Assembly: GCA_030704615.1 (NCBI GenBank) | Contig: CM060731.1 | Location: 57,888,756 to 57,952,755, forward strand | DNA: 64,000 bases | Direction: 5' to 3' | Source: Takakia lepidozioides | Taxonomy: Eukaryota; Streptophyta; Takakiopsida; Takakiales; Takakiaceae | Part shown: positions 12,979 through 25,437 of the stretch, piece by piece | Layout: every line of letters starts with the position of its first letter | Position numbering within the stretch: the stretch's first letter is position 1 | The notes under the pieces: generated by a model | Told to the model about the DNA's origin: nothing | Databases searched by the model: none | What the model saw: the letters and a program-made list of their open reading frames with translations, nothing else | Position numbers and translations under genes: made by a program

Positions 12979-13281
12979 CTACGCAGTAGAATTTATATCT
13001 GCAGCAACGTCCTTGTATTGTTGCCAACAACCTGATTTCCTTAGGTCTTTGTGTCGGAGCATTGGCCACAACCACCACAAACTATAATCTGTAAACGGGA
13101 CGTTCTCAATGCGCGTCATCGTTGGAGTGTGCGACATGCTCTCAGTAATAGGCCGCATGGTGCGAGGGTCCTCAAGCCACTTGTTGAACTTCTCCACCTG
13201 CAAGGGATCCATTTCCACCATCCGCCACGCCCTCGTCATTCGTAGCCAAGGACTCGTAGACAAATCTGCCTCGTCTTCCAT
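12979..13281 (-). CDS. Small unknown protein, 100 aa
   Basis: Single open frame from an ATG at 13281 to a stop at 12979. The product begins MEDEADLSTSPWLRMTRAW and is rich in Trp, Arg and Met, with a central VEKFNKWLEDPRTMRPITES and a Trp-rich SLWWLWPMLRH. No signal peptide or clear membrane helix is seen, and I do not recognise a family. A TATA box lies about 76 bases upstream at 13357-13364, at a plausible promoter distance. The protein's composition looks less random than its antisense partners. It could be a real short gene or one exon of a larger one. Confidence 0.5.
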   Translation of the reverse strand: MEDEADLSTSPWLRMTRAWRMVEMDPLQVEKFNKWLEDPRTMRPITESMSHTPTMTRIENVPFTDYSLWWLWPMLRHKDLRKSGCWQQYKDVAADINSTA

Positions 13282-13356
13282 CTCTCTCTTCTCAACACCA
13301 CAAACCACGTACCCGAGCACCCATCACGAAGATGACGATGACGGTTGCCTTCAACC

Positions 13357-13364
13357 TTTTTATA
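13357..13364 (-). promoter_or_regulatory. Candidate TATA box of the small gene
   Basis: TATAAAAA on the minus strand, about 76 bases upstream of the ATG at 13281. The distance suits a core promoter with a short 5' UTR. Confidence 0.45.
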
Positions 13365-13479
13365 TCCCTCCCTGAATTATTTTCACTGTGCCTTTAATCT
13401 TAATATAAAAGTACAACAACTTTAGCAAGTTTCACGTATTTCTATAGCGACGAAAGAATGATAGACTAAAAATATCTCA

Positions 13480-14480
13480 ATTTTAGATCAATGATATCCA
13501 CTGTCTGTCTTCTTCGTTCTGTGAGGGAGGAAGATTGACTTCTGCAGCAGCCCAGTTGTTTGAGAGAGTAGGACACGGAAGTGTATCTGTTGCTTCAATT
13601 CCAACCTGTGGGCTGTGAGCTTTAATGAGACAATAGATCGAGCTGCCTTGAGTTCATGCGAGGAGAGTCCGCTATTGTTAAACTGCAGTTTCCCCGGGCC
13701 AGATAACTTTCTATGCTCTTCCCTGAAATTATTGAGAAGCCCTTTCAAGTTTGGTCCCAAGATTGTTATGAAGATCGTGACATGCATCATCGTCATTGGA
13801 AAATATTCTCATTCAAATCAGATTAGTCACACCTTTGATTATTATCTTTGGCCTGTTCCTACACTGCTGCACCCTTTCAATGCTTTCCAATGCATTTCAA
13901 ACACCTGTCAACAATTTGCAATCTTACAACCTCACGAGCATCCATAAGAAAAAGCTTTCCAAAGCAACACAATGCCATGTCAACAGATTTGTTAGCTCAC
14001 AAGCAATATACTGGGACACCTTTAACTACACGTAAATTCCGGATGGAAACTTGAAATTACCTACCCATAGTTGAAATGTAAAGGTTTCCTATCCATATGC
14101 AACCAGTTAATATGAAAGTGGAAAGTAAGCTTAATACTTGGTGCATATAACTCAGCAGAACTGGAAATAGTGGGGCTTAGCGAGCAAGGGACCCCTATCA
14201 CCCTCCAGAGGCCCAGTAAAAGTACCTGGCATTGCCAGTAATTTCTGCGAAAAATAGCATTCCCATATTCCAGCCATAAAGTTTCCACGTTGATATCTGT
14301 AGCATGACATACCTTATGCTCTAGAATGTCTGCTTCATCTTTGCTCTTTTATGTACTTTTGTCTAGGAAGCAATAGGAATTTTTCGGCCATTCAATTTTG
14401 ATCCATGAGAAAAGGAAAGAATCAATGTGACACTGCAATGGGCTGTGGAGCCCACATAGGATTTCTAGCCCGTCCAGACT
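13480..14480 (-). pseudogene. Decayed tandem copy of the TMEM144-like gene
   Basis: About 13590-14330 aligns with the 3' end and 3' flank of the intact transporter at about 15060-15770 in the same order (shared TTCCCTGAAATT, CATATGCAACC, GCTTAGCGAG, TGATATCTG). The last-exon copy at about 14165-14310 has lost one base relative to GGATATGGGGGATGC, shifting the frame, and has lost the stretch encoding the final helix. Immediately right, 14390-14470 resembles the region upstream of the intact gene at 20826-20905 (ATGAGAAAAGGAA, GGAGCCCACA). The best reading is a whole-gene tandem duplicate whose body was then deleted. Confidence 0.7.
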
Positions 14481-15596
14481 GATGCGATTTTTCTTTTGTA
14501 TGTTAGAAGTTAGAAGCCTTTATTTCATGGAAAGTCCTCTTGAATTTGCTGGGGATGGGCGCCCTATGGGTGTTAGCATCAAACCCTTTGAAAGGGAACT
14601 ATTGAGGCAATTCTGGTGGGGTCAGCCGCCGCACACAATCGGAGCTCTCCAAAACCATACATGTGGTCTCCCCACCAGAATTGCGTCAATCCCCAGCAGG
14701 CAGCTCAAATTCCAGACAATATGCTTTGTTGATGTGCCCATGCACATAGTCGAAACATTTCAAACCATTGATATCTATTAGTGAAGTTACACATTTTTTA
14801 CTTTGGATTTTATCTTGGTCCATTGGCTGCTTGCCCGGTTGATGAAGCAACACTCCCCGCCACGCTCTCCCTCTTGTTGACTGCTTTTATCTCTGAAAGG
14901 AATGCAGCGGAAGATTGCAGGCTATAAGCCAAGCTTTGAAGTTGGAATGGGATGGCAGCACATTTGAAGAAGGCACTCTGTTCTTGGTTCTGGGTTCCAT
15001 TGCATTCATCTTCCAACTGCCTTCATTTCCAACATGTGGTCTGAGAGTAAGAAAATAAGTCAAACTGACGTGAGCTCATGTGAAGGGAGTTCACTATCCT
15101 TAAAGTGCAGTTTGAGGACCACAACAATTTCCCATGTTCTTCCCTGAAATTGTGGACTTGTGAGGGCTGGCTTCAAGATTCTTATGGAAGTCATGTATCA
15201 TCATCATTGCAAAGCGTTTTCACTCAAATTGGATTTGTGCCAACTTTGAATATTTCACACCGTCATACCTGGTAGACCGTTTGGCTTATACCATCTTCCA
15301 TAAGCAAAATCATTCAAACCCAAAACTATGCACTGTCAACCAATTTGCAATCTCACAAGCTTATGAGTGTCAATTTCAAACCAACACAATGACCTGTGAA
15401 CAAAAATGTTATCTCACAAGCAATATAGGGGGACATCATTAAAATACATACTTTCATAACATAGCTTGGAGGGTGGGGACAACTACACATTCGGGTTGAA
15501 ACCCACCCATGGTTGAAATGTAAGGATTTCCTTTCCATATGCAACCCGGTAAAACGAGAGTAGAAGCTTAGCACTTTGGTGAAGAGAGAGTAGGGC

Positions 15597-18500
15597 TTAG
15601 CGAGCCACAGAGAGCATGCTAACGCCCACCAACATCACAACTCCAGAGACCCAGTAAATGTACATGGAATTGCCAGTGATCTCTCCAAAAAGTAGCATCC
15701 CCCATATCCCTGCTATAAAGATTCCACATTGATATCTGGGCATGACATATCATATGTTAGAATGTCTTCTTCATCTTGTTCTTTCCTATATAAGGCTATA
15801 GGCACCACCCACCCATCTGGGTCTCTCTTGGATTTGACCTTGCATGTAGACCCTTGAGGAAGGCAAGAAAACAATTTCAAAAACATGCAGTCCAGACCAG
15901 CATAGCACTTTTCAAATATGGAAAGGTTAGAGTAGAACGCAACGTACATGGGATAGGCAATTGAATAACCAAGGTAGTCTATAGCTATGAGGATCAACAC
16001 GTTTCCTGCATGCAAGAAAAAACATAAATCAAAATCGCTTCGACAATATCCCAAAAAACTTGACTAGTACAAGGTATTCGTTAAAAATGGACTAGTACAA
16101 GTGGACTAGTACAAGGTTCTTCACCTTCCTAAGGTAGTATGGGGTGAGGGTTATATACCACAAGTAGTGTCCTCTTTTGTCCCCCATATTCTTTAAACCT
16201 TAGACCAACCAGATTACAACTGTCTCAGTAAATTATTATCCTTGGGCCACAGGAGAGCTATAGAAGTTCCATACTAACATTTGTGATTGCAGCTACTACC
16301 ATACACCTATGGCTGTGTAATGACCAGGTATTATGCACAATATGTGTATAGTCATCCTCTTCATAATACATTCCTGGATGTGCTTACCCATCTTCTTTGG
16401 ACATTGACAAGATTTAGTTCTTTTCTATAGTGAGCTAACACCATACATAATATGAGGTAAGAACTGGAATGGGGACATACCAATGTTCCACACAATCCCA
16501 GAGATGATCCCAGGAACTAATGCAACCTGGGGTGCAAAGTCAGGCCAGTGCCGGGAGGCAGATAGATACGGTATTGCTGTCACAATTGGCGTGAAAATTG
16601 CAACACTTATGCCAAATGACGGAAGGAATGCTGGGCCCTGCCATCACAAATCAAGACACATTTCATAAGCTCCTCAAACCACAAACCTTTGAATAGCTAT
16701 AATCCTATATACATTACACATATACCTACAACGGCCCGGGTCACCTCAGACGTACTATTGACTCGGAATGGATGATTGTTGCCTTTGACCAAGCTTACGG
16801 TAGCTACCGAAACAGTTTGTATAATGAGTCTCCCCAACTATTCCAATTCAATTTGAAGGTTTGTAACTCCTAGTGGAACCAGATGTGTTTTCCCAAACAG
16901 GTAGCATCGAGATGTTGCAAAGATGCCCAATCCATCAGGTCAAAGTTCTTCTTAAATTGCAATGACAAAAAGTTGGAAGGAGAGTTACCCTAGCAGCTTC
17001 TGGTGCATGGGTCTCCGGTATCTTCAAGGCCACCAAAGAAACCAAAATAATATCAATATACAGAGTGACAAATACCAAAATTTGGGAATGCACCAATGAA
17101 GCTACCAAAAATCCTGCCATATAGAAATGAACTCAAGAAACATTCTTCTCCAAGATAACCTAGGGTGTAAAGCTCGAAAATAATATGCTCAATGTAGGTA
17201 TCCCCAAAGGCAGGTCAACGTAGGTCCCGTTCAACAAATAGATACTATGAACTACACCAAAAGGAAGCTCAGGCATGAGCAAGTTGTCAAATTCAAATCT
17301 TAACTTATAGCACACAAGTACAGATATCATAATGGAGGTTCAAGCACTTCTCCGTCCCTCATTACATAGAAAGACGCAAAGCCTTGAGGCACCGTTAGTT
17401 CAAATTCATAAAAAATGTCACCAAAAAATCCCTTCATGATTAGTAAGAAAAACACTCTGAATCATATCCATTTTAAGAGGCCATGTGAGTATTGGGGCCA
17501 TCATAGATGCTTCTTCAAAGCCATGTATAACTCCAATGAAGAACATATCACAGTAACCCTTTTGTCCACTAAGGTTTACTGTGAATATTGAATGAGAGAT
17601 TACCAGCACAAGACCCCCCAATAGACCTGTAAGCACAGCCGCAAACACTCCAGCCGCAAAGCTTCCAGGTCCATTGTGCCTGTCCGTCCTCTGCTCATCG
17701 ATCCAACACCCCCATTCCATTTGCCCAACTTAGTATGTTGCGAGCCAACTGCACAAAGATGTTGAGTGTGAAGGACATCTTGAAGATAACACAATCAGTA
17801 CAATCAATCCTCTGAGAGGACAAGGGGAGAGAACTTGTTGGGAACTTTTGATCTCACATTATATCCTTTTGCTTCCCACTTGATTCGCTCTTCGAGTTTT
17901 GAGGGCGCGCGAAGAATCCATCCCGCAAAGGAGGGCTGCGACACCAGATTTACTGGAAGGATATTCAACGGAAATCTACAACTCACATGAGGACCCAACT
18001 TTGGTGAGCCTCTTGGATGAAATGATTATAAGTAATAACCCCAACTATTCACCCTTTCGGTAGTACATTTTCAACTAGTTCTTAGAGATCATCGTGGAGG
18101 ATCAGTGCCACGATACCTCTGAACGAAGCAAAGTTTGTAGATCCTCTTCTTCCCCTGCTTCCACTCTTCCTAAGTGTCCTGCATACGACACTCCCACTGC
18201 AAACTCCCACGCACATCTGGTTAGGCTCCATCTGTTGTAGCTAAACACTTCTGGGATTGTTCTTCATTATGAGCCACACAGTTCCATTTAGCTGATTGTG
18301 TTTTCTGACATTTTTCTCCTTTGAATATACTGTTCAGCAAAAGATAGCAGATCAAGAGATGAATTCATCATATAGGTCAGGGGTGATTGCCCTACCTAAA
18401 AAACAAAAAGATAATGATCAATGGTACCAATTAGAGCTCATACGACTTTCTATATGTCTTGTGAGATGACGATATGATACCATCTCAAAGATAGCAAAAC

Positions 18501-20456
18501 ACAAAGACATGCTAGCATTAACCAATAGTCCTCAACTTGCTCTAAAACTTATCATGACCTAAAAACCAAACAGTTGAAGAGGAGCTGGCGTGCTTACAGA
18601 TTCCCAGCAGAATGACCACAAGCGCAATAACTGCAAGCAGAATGCTACGCACACCTGCGTGTGGATCTAGCAACTCTCCCGCCACGAATGACACTGCATT
18701 TGCAAAAACCTCAAAAGCATGAATTCCATTGTGTGAGGGGAGAAGAGAGAGAGCTGCAGGACCAGGAGAAGCTCATCCTCTTTGAATCTGGACTTTCCAT
18801 TATGATATGTGCTCTACAGTAAGATATTGTATAGGGTTACAACCAGGCCACACTTACGTTTCAATATTCTGAGAATAAGCTCTTCAGCTTTTTGTCCTGG
18901 CTTGCTAGACCTTTTTGGTATCTAGATTTTAATGGAATGGGGAAAGAGACCTTACCAAGTACAGCTACTCCTGCCCAAATACCGAAGGCCACTGCAGTAA
19001 ATCACACCAGCAATACACACCTGGTCAGAGTTCAGTAAGTGCAGGCATCCACTACCTACCATATATAAACGAGTATGATTGGGAATGAAACGTTCACTTT
19101 GAAGGAGCCATACAATGCAAATGCCAATTACCTCAGATAGTTCTAACTCAGGGCTCAACTAAGATGTGGAATAAGAACTAAATGATTCTGGCATTCTTTC
19201 TCAAAGCTAAACATGCAGACCTGACAAATGTGTACTCCACAGAAGTGCTTCTTGTGCACTTTACATTGCAGCAGGCAGGTCACTACCAGCCTCTATAGTT
19301 GGTATAGACTTGCTTGGCCTGTTTCCCACACAAGGGTTTTGTAGTATAAGTCAATTTTTTAGCATTCCTTAGGAGTTGCCCAGTCAGACCCAATTTGCCA
19401 CACAGACTCACTTTGAGTTGCAGTACTCTACCACATCCATCCCCCGATCCTATGCAGTATGCAAATAGTATCTCAATATTAAGGATTTAGACAATGTCAC
19501 AAAATTTCGCAATCTTGAAAGCTGGTAAGGTACTGGTTTGTCAAGCCAACCTGAGACCCCAATAAGCTGCACAGCTCGAAATGCATTGATAAACGAGAGC
19601 GAGAAAAATAGGCCACTCAGAAGAGCTTGCGGGGCGAAGACAAACTTGCACTTCAACAGCATCAGCAGGCTGCTCAACACCACCCCCCAACTGTTCCCCG
19701 CCCAGTGCCAACCATCCCATAGTAAAAGGACTGCATCGTTCACGTGATACAATTTTGAGTTTCAAACAAATTACCAAGATAGGCGTAAGATTCGTGTCTC
19801 CATTTACCAAAGCGAAGTCAGTGTAATCAGGCTGAAGTGGAGTTGGGACAGGAGCCTAAACCTTGGAACGTCTCAATCAAACGGAGACCCAACAATGGAA
19901 CTCTGCAATACGTCCGTCCGCCAAATCTGGGGACCGCTGAATCTAAGGTCACAATATCATGGTAAAAACCCATCCAGTATACACCTTCCTCTTCAAATTG
20001 GAAAACGGTGGACGAAATTGGTCTCAATTCAAGACCTGTCTATGGTAGAAATTCTCAAACAGTGACTTCCGACAACTGCATAGCCCCAATTATTGGCTTC
20101 CCTATTTGCAAATCCGCACTGCCACCGTCTAAACAACACTAAACACTACAATGAAAGAGCAAGCATCGTCGTCATTAGTGGTGCTGAATGTCCAGTGGAC
20201 TGCAAGAGACACAGAAAGGGTAAGACTCGTACGATGCCCAGAAGTTGAAAATAATCGGGTCCACATGAGCACGTAGGACAGAAGGAAGTTTGGAGAAGAT
20301 ACTGAAGCTGCCATTGGCAACAGCGGAGAGAATGGCCAGCAGCAAGCCCAACGCCAAGGCCTTGCCCCCTCCCGCTTCCAAAAACTTGTCCCCATCTCCA
20401 TGAGCTGTAGCTAGAATGACCCCCATCAAACCTAGTGTCTTCAAATGGCGAGTCAT
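15597..20456 (-). CDS. TMEM144-like multi-pass membrane transporter
   Basis: Minus-strand gene of about nine exons for a protein of the TMEM144/EamA-like (DMT superfamily) group, thought to carry sugars or other small metabolites across membranes. Phase-consistent exons: 20456-20233, 19690-19551, 18991-18956, 18693-18598, about 17700-17604, 17021-16989, 16637-16481, 16005-15948, 15735-15597. Key stretches: ALALGLLLAILSAVANGSF (first helix), FVFAPQALLSGLFFSLSF, VAFGIWAGVAVL, LLAVIALVVILLGI, GPAFLPSFGISVAIFTPIV, NVLILIAIDYLGYSIAYP, GIWGMLLFGEITGNSMYIYW and a last helix ending LSVAR. Alternating hydrophobic helices with WG and FGE near the end are typical of the family. The join between the fourth and fifth exons is unresolved; one more small exon may lie near 18330-18390. 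No stop was found in the joined exons, so it is probably functional. Confidence 0.8.
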
Positions 20457-21434
20457 ATTCTTTGACAGTCGGAGATAACGGATATACTTCCCCGTGCTAC
20501 CCTGCGTGCACTACATGCAGCGTCGGTTGAACCTCCCGGTAGGTTTCCGAAATTTCGAGCTAGAAGTCAGATCAGAGGGGTGGGAGAGACTCGAGCAGAG
20601 AGACACAATGATAGATTCAAGGCGTCACAGGTGTGAATACCACCCAATATGACTGCCGGAAGACGTTTCTCAAGGAGCAATTACAATGCTCCAACCAACT
20701 CATGTCCAAGCAAAATGCCCCAACTTCAAATTTCAAACCTGAAGTTATTTACTACAGTGTGAGAACCACGACATCCCCCTTCAGATTCTCTGGGACGAAG
20801 CGATGCGAAATTCGATCCACGCCATGTTTGATCCCATGAGAAAAGGAACACGCAGTGCGATGTTGAGATGGCTGCGGAGCCCACACGGGAATTGCTGGCG
20901 AGGCCGAGCGTCGCATGCACAGGGACACGTGAGGGAGAGCTGATCAGCTCGCCCGCCCGCCCCTGCCATCTGGCTTGTATCTTCCCCTCACACGTGCCAC
21001 CTGGCAAACGACTGTCCTCATCCTCTCTGGCCTACTTACCACCTACCCATACTTATAAAATTGCAAGGGATTCCCCAGAAATTAAAACTTATCATTCACT
21101 GATTTATTTCAAAAACAGTGTGGCTAGTGGCTATCCTTACAAAGGAAATTAAGGGGGGAAAAGAGGCATTTTTCGCCAAGGTAGGAGGGGTAGCCATATT
21201 ATTTATTATCTTCAGTTACTATTATTATTATTATACCTAGGGTAGCCTATGCCGTTGGCCCAAGTGTCCAGTGTCATCTAAGTGCAATCCCTGGATGAAT
21301 ATGAAAGGAAATGATGTAAAATATTGAAATGATGATATCCATCATCTTCGTATGATGTGAGGGGTTATTTTCCATGAATTTATTGAGTAGTAATATATCC
21401 AAAGAAGTTCTATTGAGAATGGGACTCCCACCCA
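20457..21434. other. Upstream region of the TMEM144-like gene
   Basis: No gene recognised. It should contain the promoter and 5' UTR of the minus-strand transporter. About 20826-20905 has a diverged partner at 14390-14470, part of the tandem duplication. An ATT/TTA microsatellite lies near 21215-21233. The moderately GC-rich stretch at about 20860-21010 would suit a promoter, but no clear TATA box was seen. Confidence 0.4.
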
Positions 21435-21836
21435 TTGTCACCTATTAACCTGTTCCTTAAGCAAGACATTGGTTCCAAAACAAAACCTTTCACTACCCCG
21501 TTTTTGAATGCCTCGGAGACTGTACGCTTTTGGCACATATGGGAGGCTAGGTGTGCCTGGACCCTCTCGAGCAGGACTTGCTCAATTTCCTCTTTGCTCT
21601 CCCGAGTTTTTTGGGATCTTCAGATTGAAGCAAGGAGGGCTTGGTCTAAACTTTGTGCAGATATGGCAATGAAACCCCAGCAAGCAGCAGCACTCCACTC
21701 GGTCTTCCGATCTACCTGGGCCAGAAATGGTCATATCTGCAGCAGTCCCTCACCCTCAGACTGCACATGGACAGCGCTACCACCAGTCACCTGGAGAAAC
21801 ATCGGAGCGGCCCTCCATGGTGTCACCAGAGTTTGA
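21435..21836 (+). pseudogene. LINE reverse-transcriptase C-terminal fragment
   Basis: Open frame with RFWHIWEARCAWTL followed by an Arg/Trp-rich stretch (VFWDLQIEARRAWSKL). This resembles the region just after the zf-RVT domain in plant LINE polyproteins, where W-x-x-W-x-A-R-C is common, and matches the analogous WNLWKARCSWVYEG at about 51 kb. No upstream RT domain is present, so it is a short relic. Assignment rests on this motif. Confidence 0.45.
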
Positions 21837-22134
21837 AAGATAAATCAATTGGCGCCACATCCGATCGTCCAACAAGCCCCACTTTACTTAGACAGTAGCA
21901 ATTCCCTCTGCCTTCTCTACAAGTGATTTCTCTACAAGTTCCATATTTCAAATAGTTATGTCTCTCAACGTCTTATATGCCCGCAATCGTTGCACTTCGA
22001 TGGTGCTTGCCTCAACCCCCTAGTGGATTCTCGGTTTAGTAGGGCCCAGCCACTACTACCCCTTCTTGCTGCTATCTCGAATGAAGGTACTCTGTCGAGC
22101 GGCTTTTACTCACCCATCCCTTCGCTATCCGAGG

Positions 22135-23099
22135 TGGGAACTCCAAGATAGAAGAGTTGGATATCTTTAAGCACTCAGCCCGCTCAGAACAATCAATCAT
22201 GACCTACAGCTAGTGTACCATGGGGGTGTTTCCTATTTGTATTCTTTCTCGCATTCATATTAGCACATTACCTCACTGTCTATGTTTAAGTATCAGATTG
22301 CTTCATCAATCTATCAGGTTCCAACCACTCATCCATTCATTCCACAGCTTCCCTCAGGTATCTCTACACAGTGTGAGTATGGAATATGTATCAGATTAAG
22401 TTATATCAAGTAACAGGCCGGAGCCATGGTGTCTCTAATCTGCTCTATAGTATAACTCTACAGCTTGCATGAATCAAGCATCAACAATTCGGGACTCTTC
22501 CTTCACTGTGCTCTCCATTCCTCAGCTCCAGATCATTCTCCCTCCCTGAAGGTCAATAACGTCACCCCCAAATGTCCCCCAAGAAGTGTCCTCCATGTTG
22601 CTGCTCTGCAAGCTGTTCTAACCGCCTAACTAACTAATTGTCACCCAAGAAATAAGCACGTTCCCTCTACAGATGTCATTCCCACACAGTCGTTCCCTGC
22701 CAATGATAACCGTTCTCTATGTGCGCTGTGACGGACTGTGCCAAGCTGTGTCGGGCTGTGACCGTGCCGAGCTGTGACTGGCTATGTTGGACTGTGTCGG
22801 GTTGTGACTGGCTGTGTGAAACTGTGCGAAGCTGTGTCGGACTGTGGTTGACTGTGTCGGGTTGTGTCGGCTGTGATAGAATGTGATAGGCTGTGTAAGG
22901 CTGTGATAAGCTGCATAAGGCTGTGTCAGACTGTGACAAGTTGTGTCTAACTGTGTAATGTTGTGACTGACTGTGTAAGCCTGTCTACCATCCTTAAGGC
23001 CTATGCTGGTCCAAGTCTACCATCCGTAAGTCTGTGCAAAAATTAAGGGTACCCCACAGAACCCATAAAAGTGTCTAAGTCCCAGACAGCCCTCTAACA
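22135..23099 (-). repeat. 3' LTR of the large retrotransposon
   Basis: Plus strand begins TGGGAACTCC and ends CTCTAACA, so the minus strand reads TGTTAG...TTCCCA. It aligns end to end with 48547-49483. The right third (about 22725-22975) is a degenerate minisatellite built on GGCTGTG/GACTGTG words. On the right it abuts a polypurine tract, which fixes it as the 3' LTR of a minus-strand element. Confidence 0.85.
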
Positions 23100-23102
23100 T
23101 TA

Positions 23103-23116
23103 CCCCTCCCCCTCTC
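23103..23116 (-). other. Polypurine tract
   Basis: On the minus strand reads GAGAGGGGGAGGGG, a few bases before the LTR start TGTTAG. This is the usual plus-strand primer of LTR retrotransposons and supports the orientation and LTR boundary. Confidence 0.75.
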
Positions 23117-23130
23117 AAAAAGCCGTGTCC

Positions 23131-25437
23131 TTACGGTTTACTGTTTAGGGTCAGCAAACCTCTGTGAACGAGGACCTTTCTATCGGTGAGAGTCTCGTGG
23201 AGGGCTTCGTGTGCGAACCCGAGCCCTGTCACTGGCTGGTGGAGATGAGTGTCGACTAGCTGGAACTGGCGGCCTTGGTTTAGTTTGAGAAGGAAGTAAA
23301 TACTGTGGTATAGGAGATTCCGTCGTCTTTTCTCCTCCATTGCTAAATCATACTCCTCATCCATGTCAAAGTTGCCCTCCACTGAACCAGTAGTATCAGA
23401 ATCATCTTCCCCCCTGTGAGCTTTTGGTGGCCTGACCTTTTCGATAATTCTGCATGGCACACAGTGTTTGCTCACCATGTCTGGAAGCTTAAACTTCAAA
23501 ACCTACATCAATCTCTTACGAGCAAAGTTAGTGTACTCCCGGAGCTCCTTGTCCATATAGACAAGGGGTGTGCCAACGACCTTGGAACAGTGTAAGTACT
23601 TCCAGGCTTCATGTCCCTTAGAAAATAGATCGTCAAGGCCAAATTTTTCTTTGGCCAAATTGTCCAAAGCAAAATTGAACCAAGAACGAAGTAGGGAATC
23701 TTTCTGCAACATGATCTTCACATCATACAGATACGTATGGGGTGGAACTGAAGGTAAGACCCAATGAACCCCAGTGGAATAACTCAGAAATCTCGACTGT
23801 ATCTTCTGCTGCTCAATGTGATAACGTGCAATGAAACAAGCAGCATAGTATAATCCACAGCCCATGACCAAACTAGGTACCTCCTTGATCTTGGTGTAGA
23901 TGTACCCATGAACAACCTGGAAGGCAATTAATTCCTTCAGCATGGTGCCTGCCTCAGACTAGTACCTTGCAAAATGGTGATCCTCAATGGGTCGGTTGTT
24001 CGGAAGAACCTTAGTCCGAGTTGCCACTGGCAACCAAATGCGCATGATCTGGTAATAGTGTGCCAAAGACTCTGGAGGACTAAATTCCTTCCAAGCCAAA
24101 TCCAGCACAATGGGAATTTGGTTGAAGAGCATAATCATAGCCCGATTGTACTCAAGTGCAGCAGGAGTCCTAGGTGGGTTAAAAGTAGCATCCCCCCAAA
24201 CCTCAGATTGCTGCAGGGCCATGGTATCCACAGTGTCCACCTGCTGTGGTTGCTGTGATATTGGTGCCACTGTCCCTCCTGTTGTTGGCAAGTCCTGCAC
24301 CTCCTGTGATGAAGATTGGAAAATCAGAGTCCTGGCATGCAAATAAGCAGTCACCAGCTGTTCCTCAGGAACAAAGGCTCTTTTGTCAATGTTGGAACTC
24401 AAGTCATCCACTTGAGTCTGCAGCCCTTCCACATCATCATGCAACTCAGCTATTCTACTATAGACATTGTCTATAGTGGTTGTGGCAATGTTCTGCACCT
24501 GCAGCCTGAGATCATTCATCTCCTTCTGTGTGAGCTTCCTTGGTGTCTTCCCTTCTACCGGTCCTTGTGTTAACCACACTTGCATAAGATGATTATCCAC
24601 CAAGTCTTGTGTAGCACCCCTGAGAGCCTGCTCCTCCTTGAGTCTGTACATATCTAACTGCTGCTGTAAAGCCTCCATGCGCTTTGCATGAGGTTCAACC
24701 AAAGCTGCATAGGCAGCAGTCAGATTATTGGCTTCCTTCCAAGCCTTGGTAGTCACAGAAAGCTCATTCTTTCGTGATATGAGTATTTGCTGCAACTCAA
24801 GGATGTATCTGTCATTCTCAACCTCAATCCGACTGTATTGTTGAAAGGTATCTTCATTGCGATGGATAGTAGCCTTCAAATCAGCGATGAGTTTTCCCTG
24901 CTCGACTGACTCAGCCTCCACCATCATACATCTCTCGGCTTGTTTGTTAACTTCTAATGCAGTGTTCTCTAGAGTAGTTGTTAGCGAGACACATTGGATG
25001 GTCATTTTCTGATGAACTGCCTCCAACTCTGTATGAAGCAACTTCACTTCATGCAGTTTGCCCTCATGCTTCACTTGCAACTGGTATAACTGCTGCTTGT
25101 GCACTTCATGCAATTTCTGCTGCTCCAGACCTGCTTCAATACAGCAGCCGAAACTAATTGCGGGCCCATTAATGCATCCAGGAAACAGGTAACGGAACCC
25201 TTTACACGTACAGCAAAGGGGGACCTTTGCCACATGTGCTGTCCTAATGGGCATTCCAGGTGGGAATGTGAGCAGATGGGGGTAAAATTTAGAAGTTACC
25301 CGAGGAGGCAAGCCAACCAGGAGCGAGAATTTCATGCAGGTGGTTCCCTCTAAGAAACAAGAACAAGAAATTAGAAAAGTTATGAGCGGAAGAGTCGAGG
25401 TTGCTCCGAATAACCAGCGTCTCGACGAGAGGGGCAA
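23131..25437 (-). CDS. Additional sense ORF of the retrotransposon (coiled-coil protein), interrupted by two TAG codons
   Basis: Continuous minus-strand frame ending just before the polypurine tract, broken only by in-frame TAG at 23961-23959 and 23505-23503. The middle (about 25150-24400) is a long Gln/Glu/Leu-rich coiled coil (LHEVKLLHTELEAVHQKM; IAELHDDVEGLQTQVDDL). The C-terminal half is globular (YIYTKIKEVPSLVMGCGLYY; SYSTGVHWVLPSVPPHTYLY; LLRSWFNFALDNLAKEKFGL) and resembles nothing I know. Its position after pol fits the extra ORFs found 3' of pol in some plant Ty3 elements. The N-terminal start is uncertain; the first 90 codons look less protein-like. Function unknown; a structural or silencing-related role is only a guess. 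Confidence 0.6.

Noticed and set aside
20868-21152. 94-aa plus-strand open frame near the TMEM144-like promoter
   Set aside because: No family resemblance; overlapping frames on both strands are similarly open in this GC-richer stretch.
22690-23000. Tandem CTGTG words looked at first like a CRISPR-like array
   Set aside because: Units are short, degenerate and without unique spacers, and they lie inside an LTR of a plant retrotransposon.
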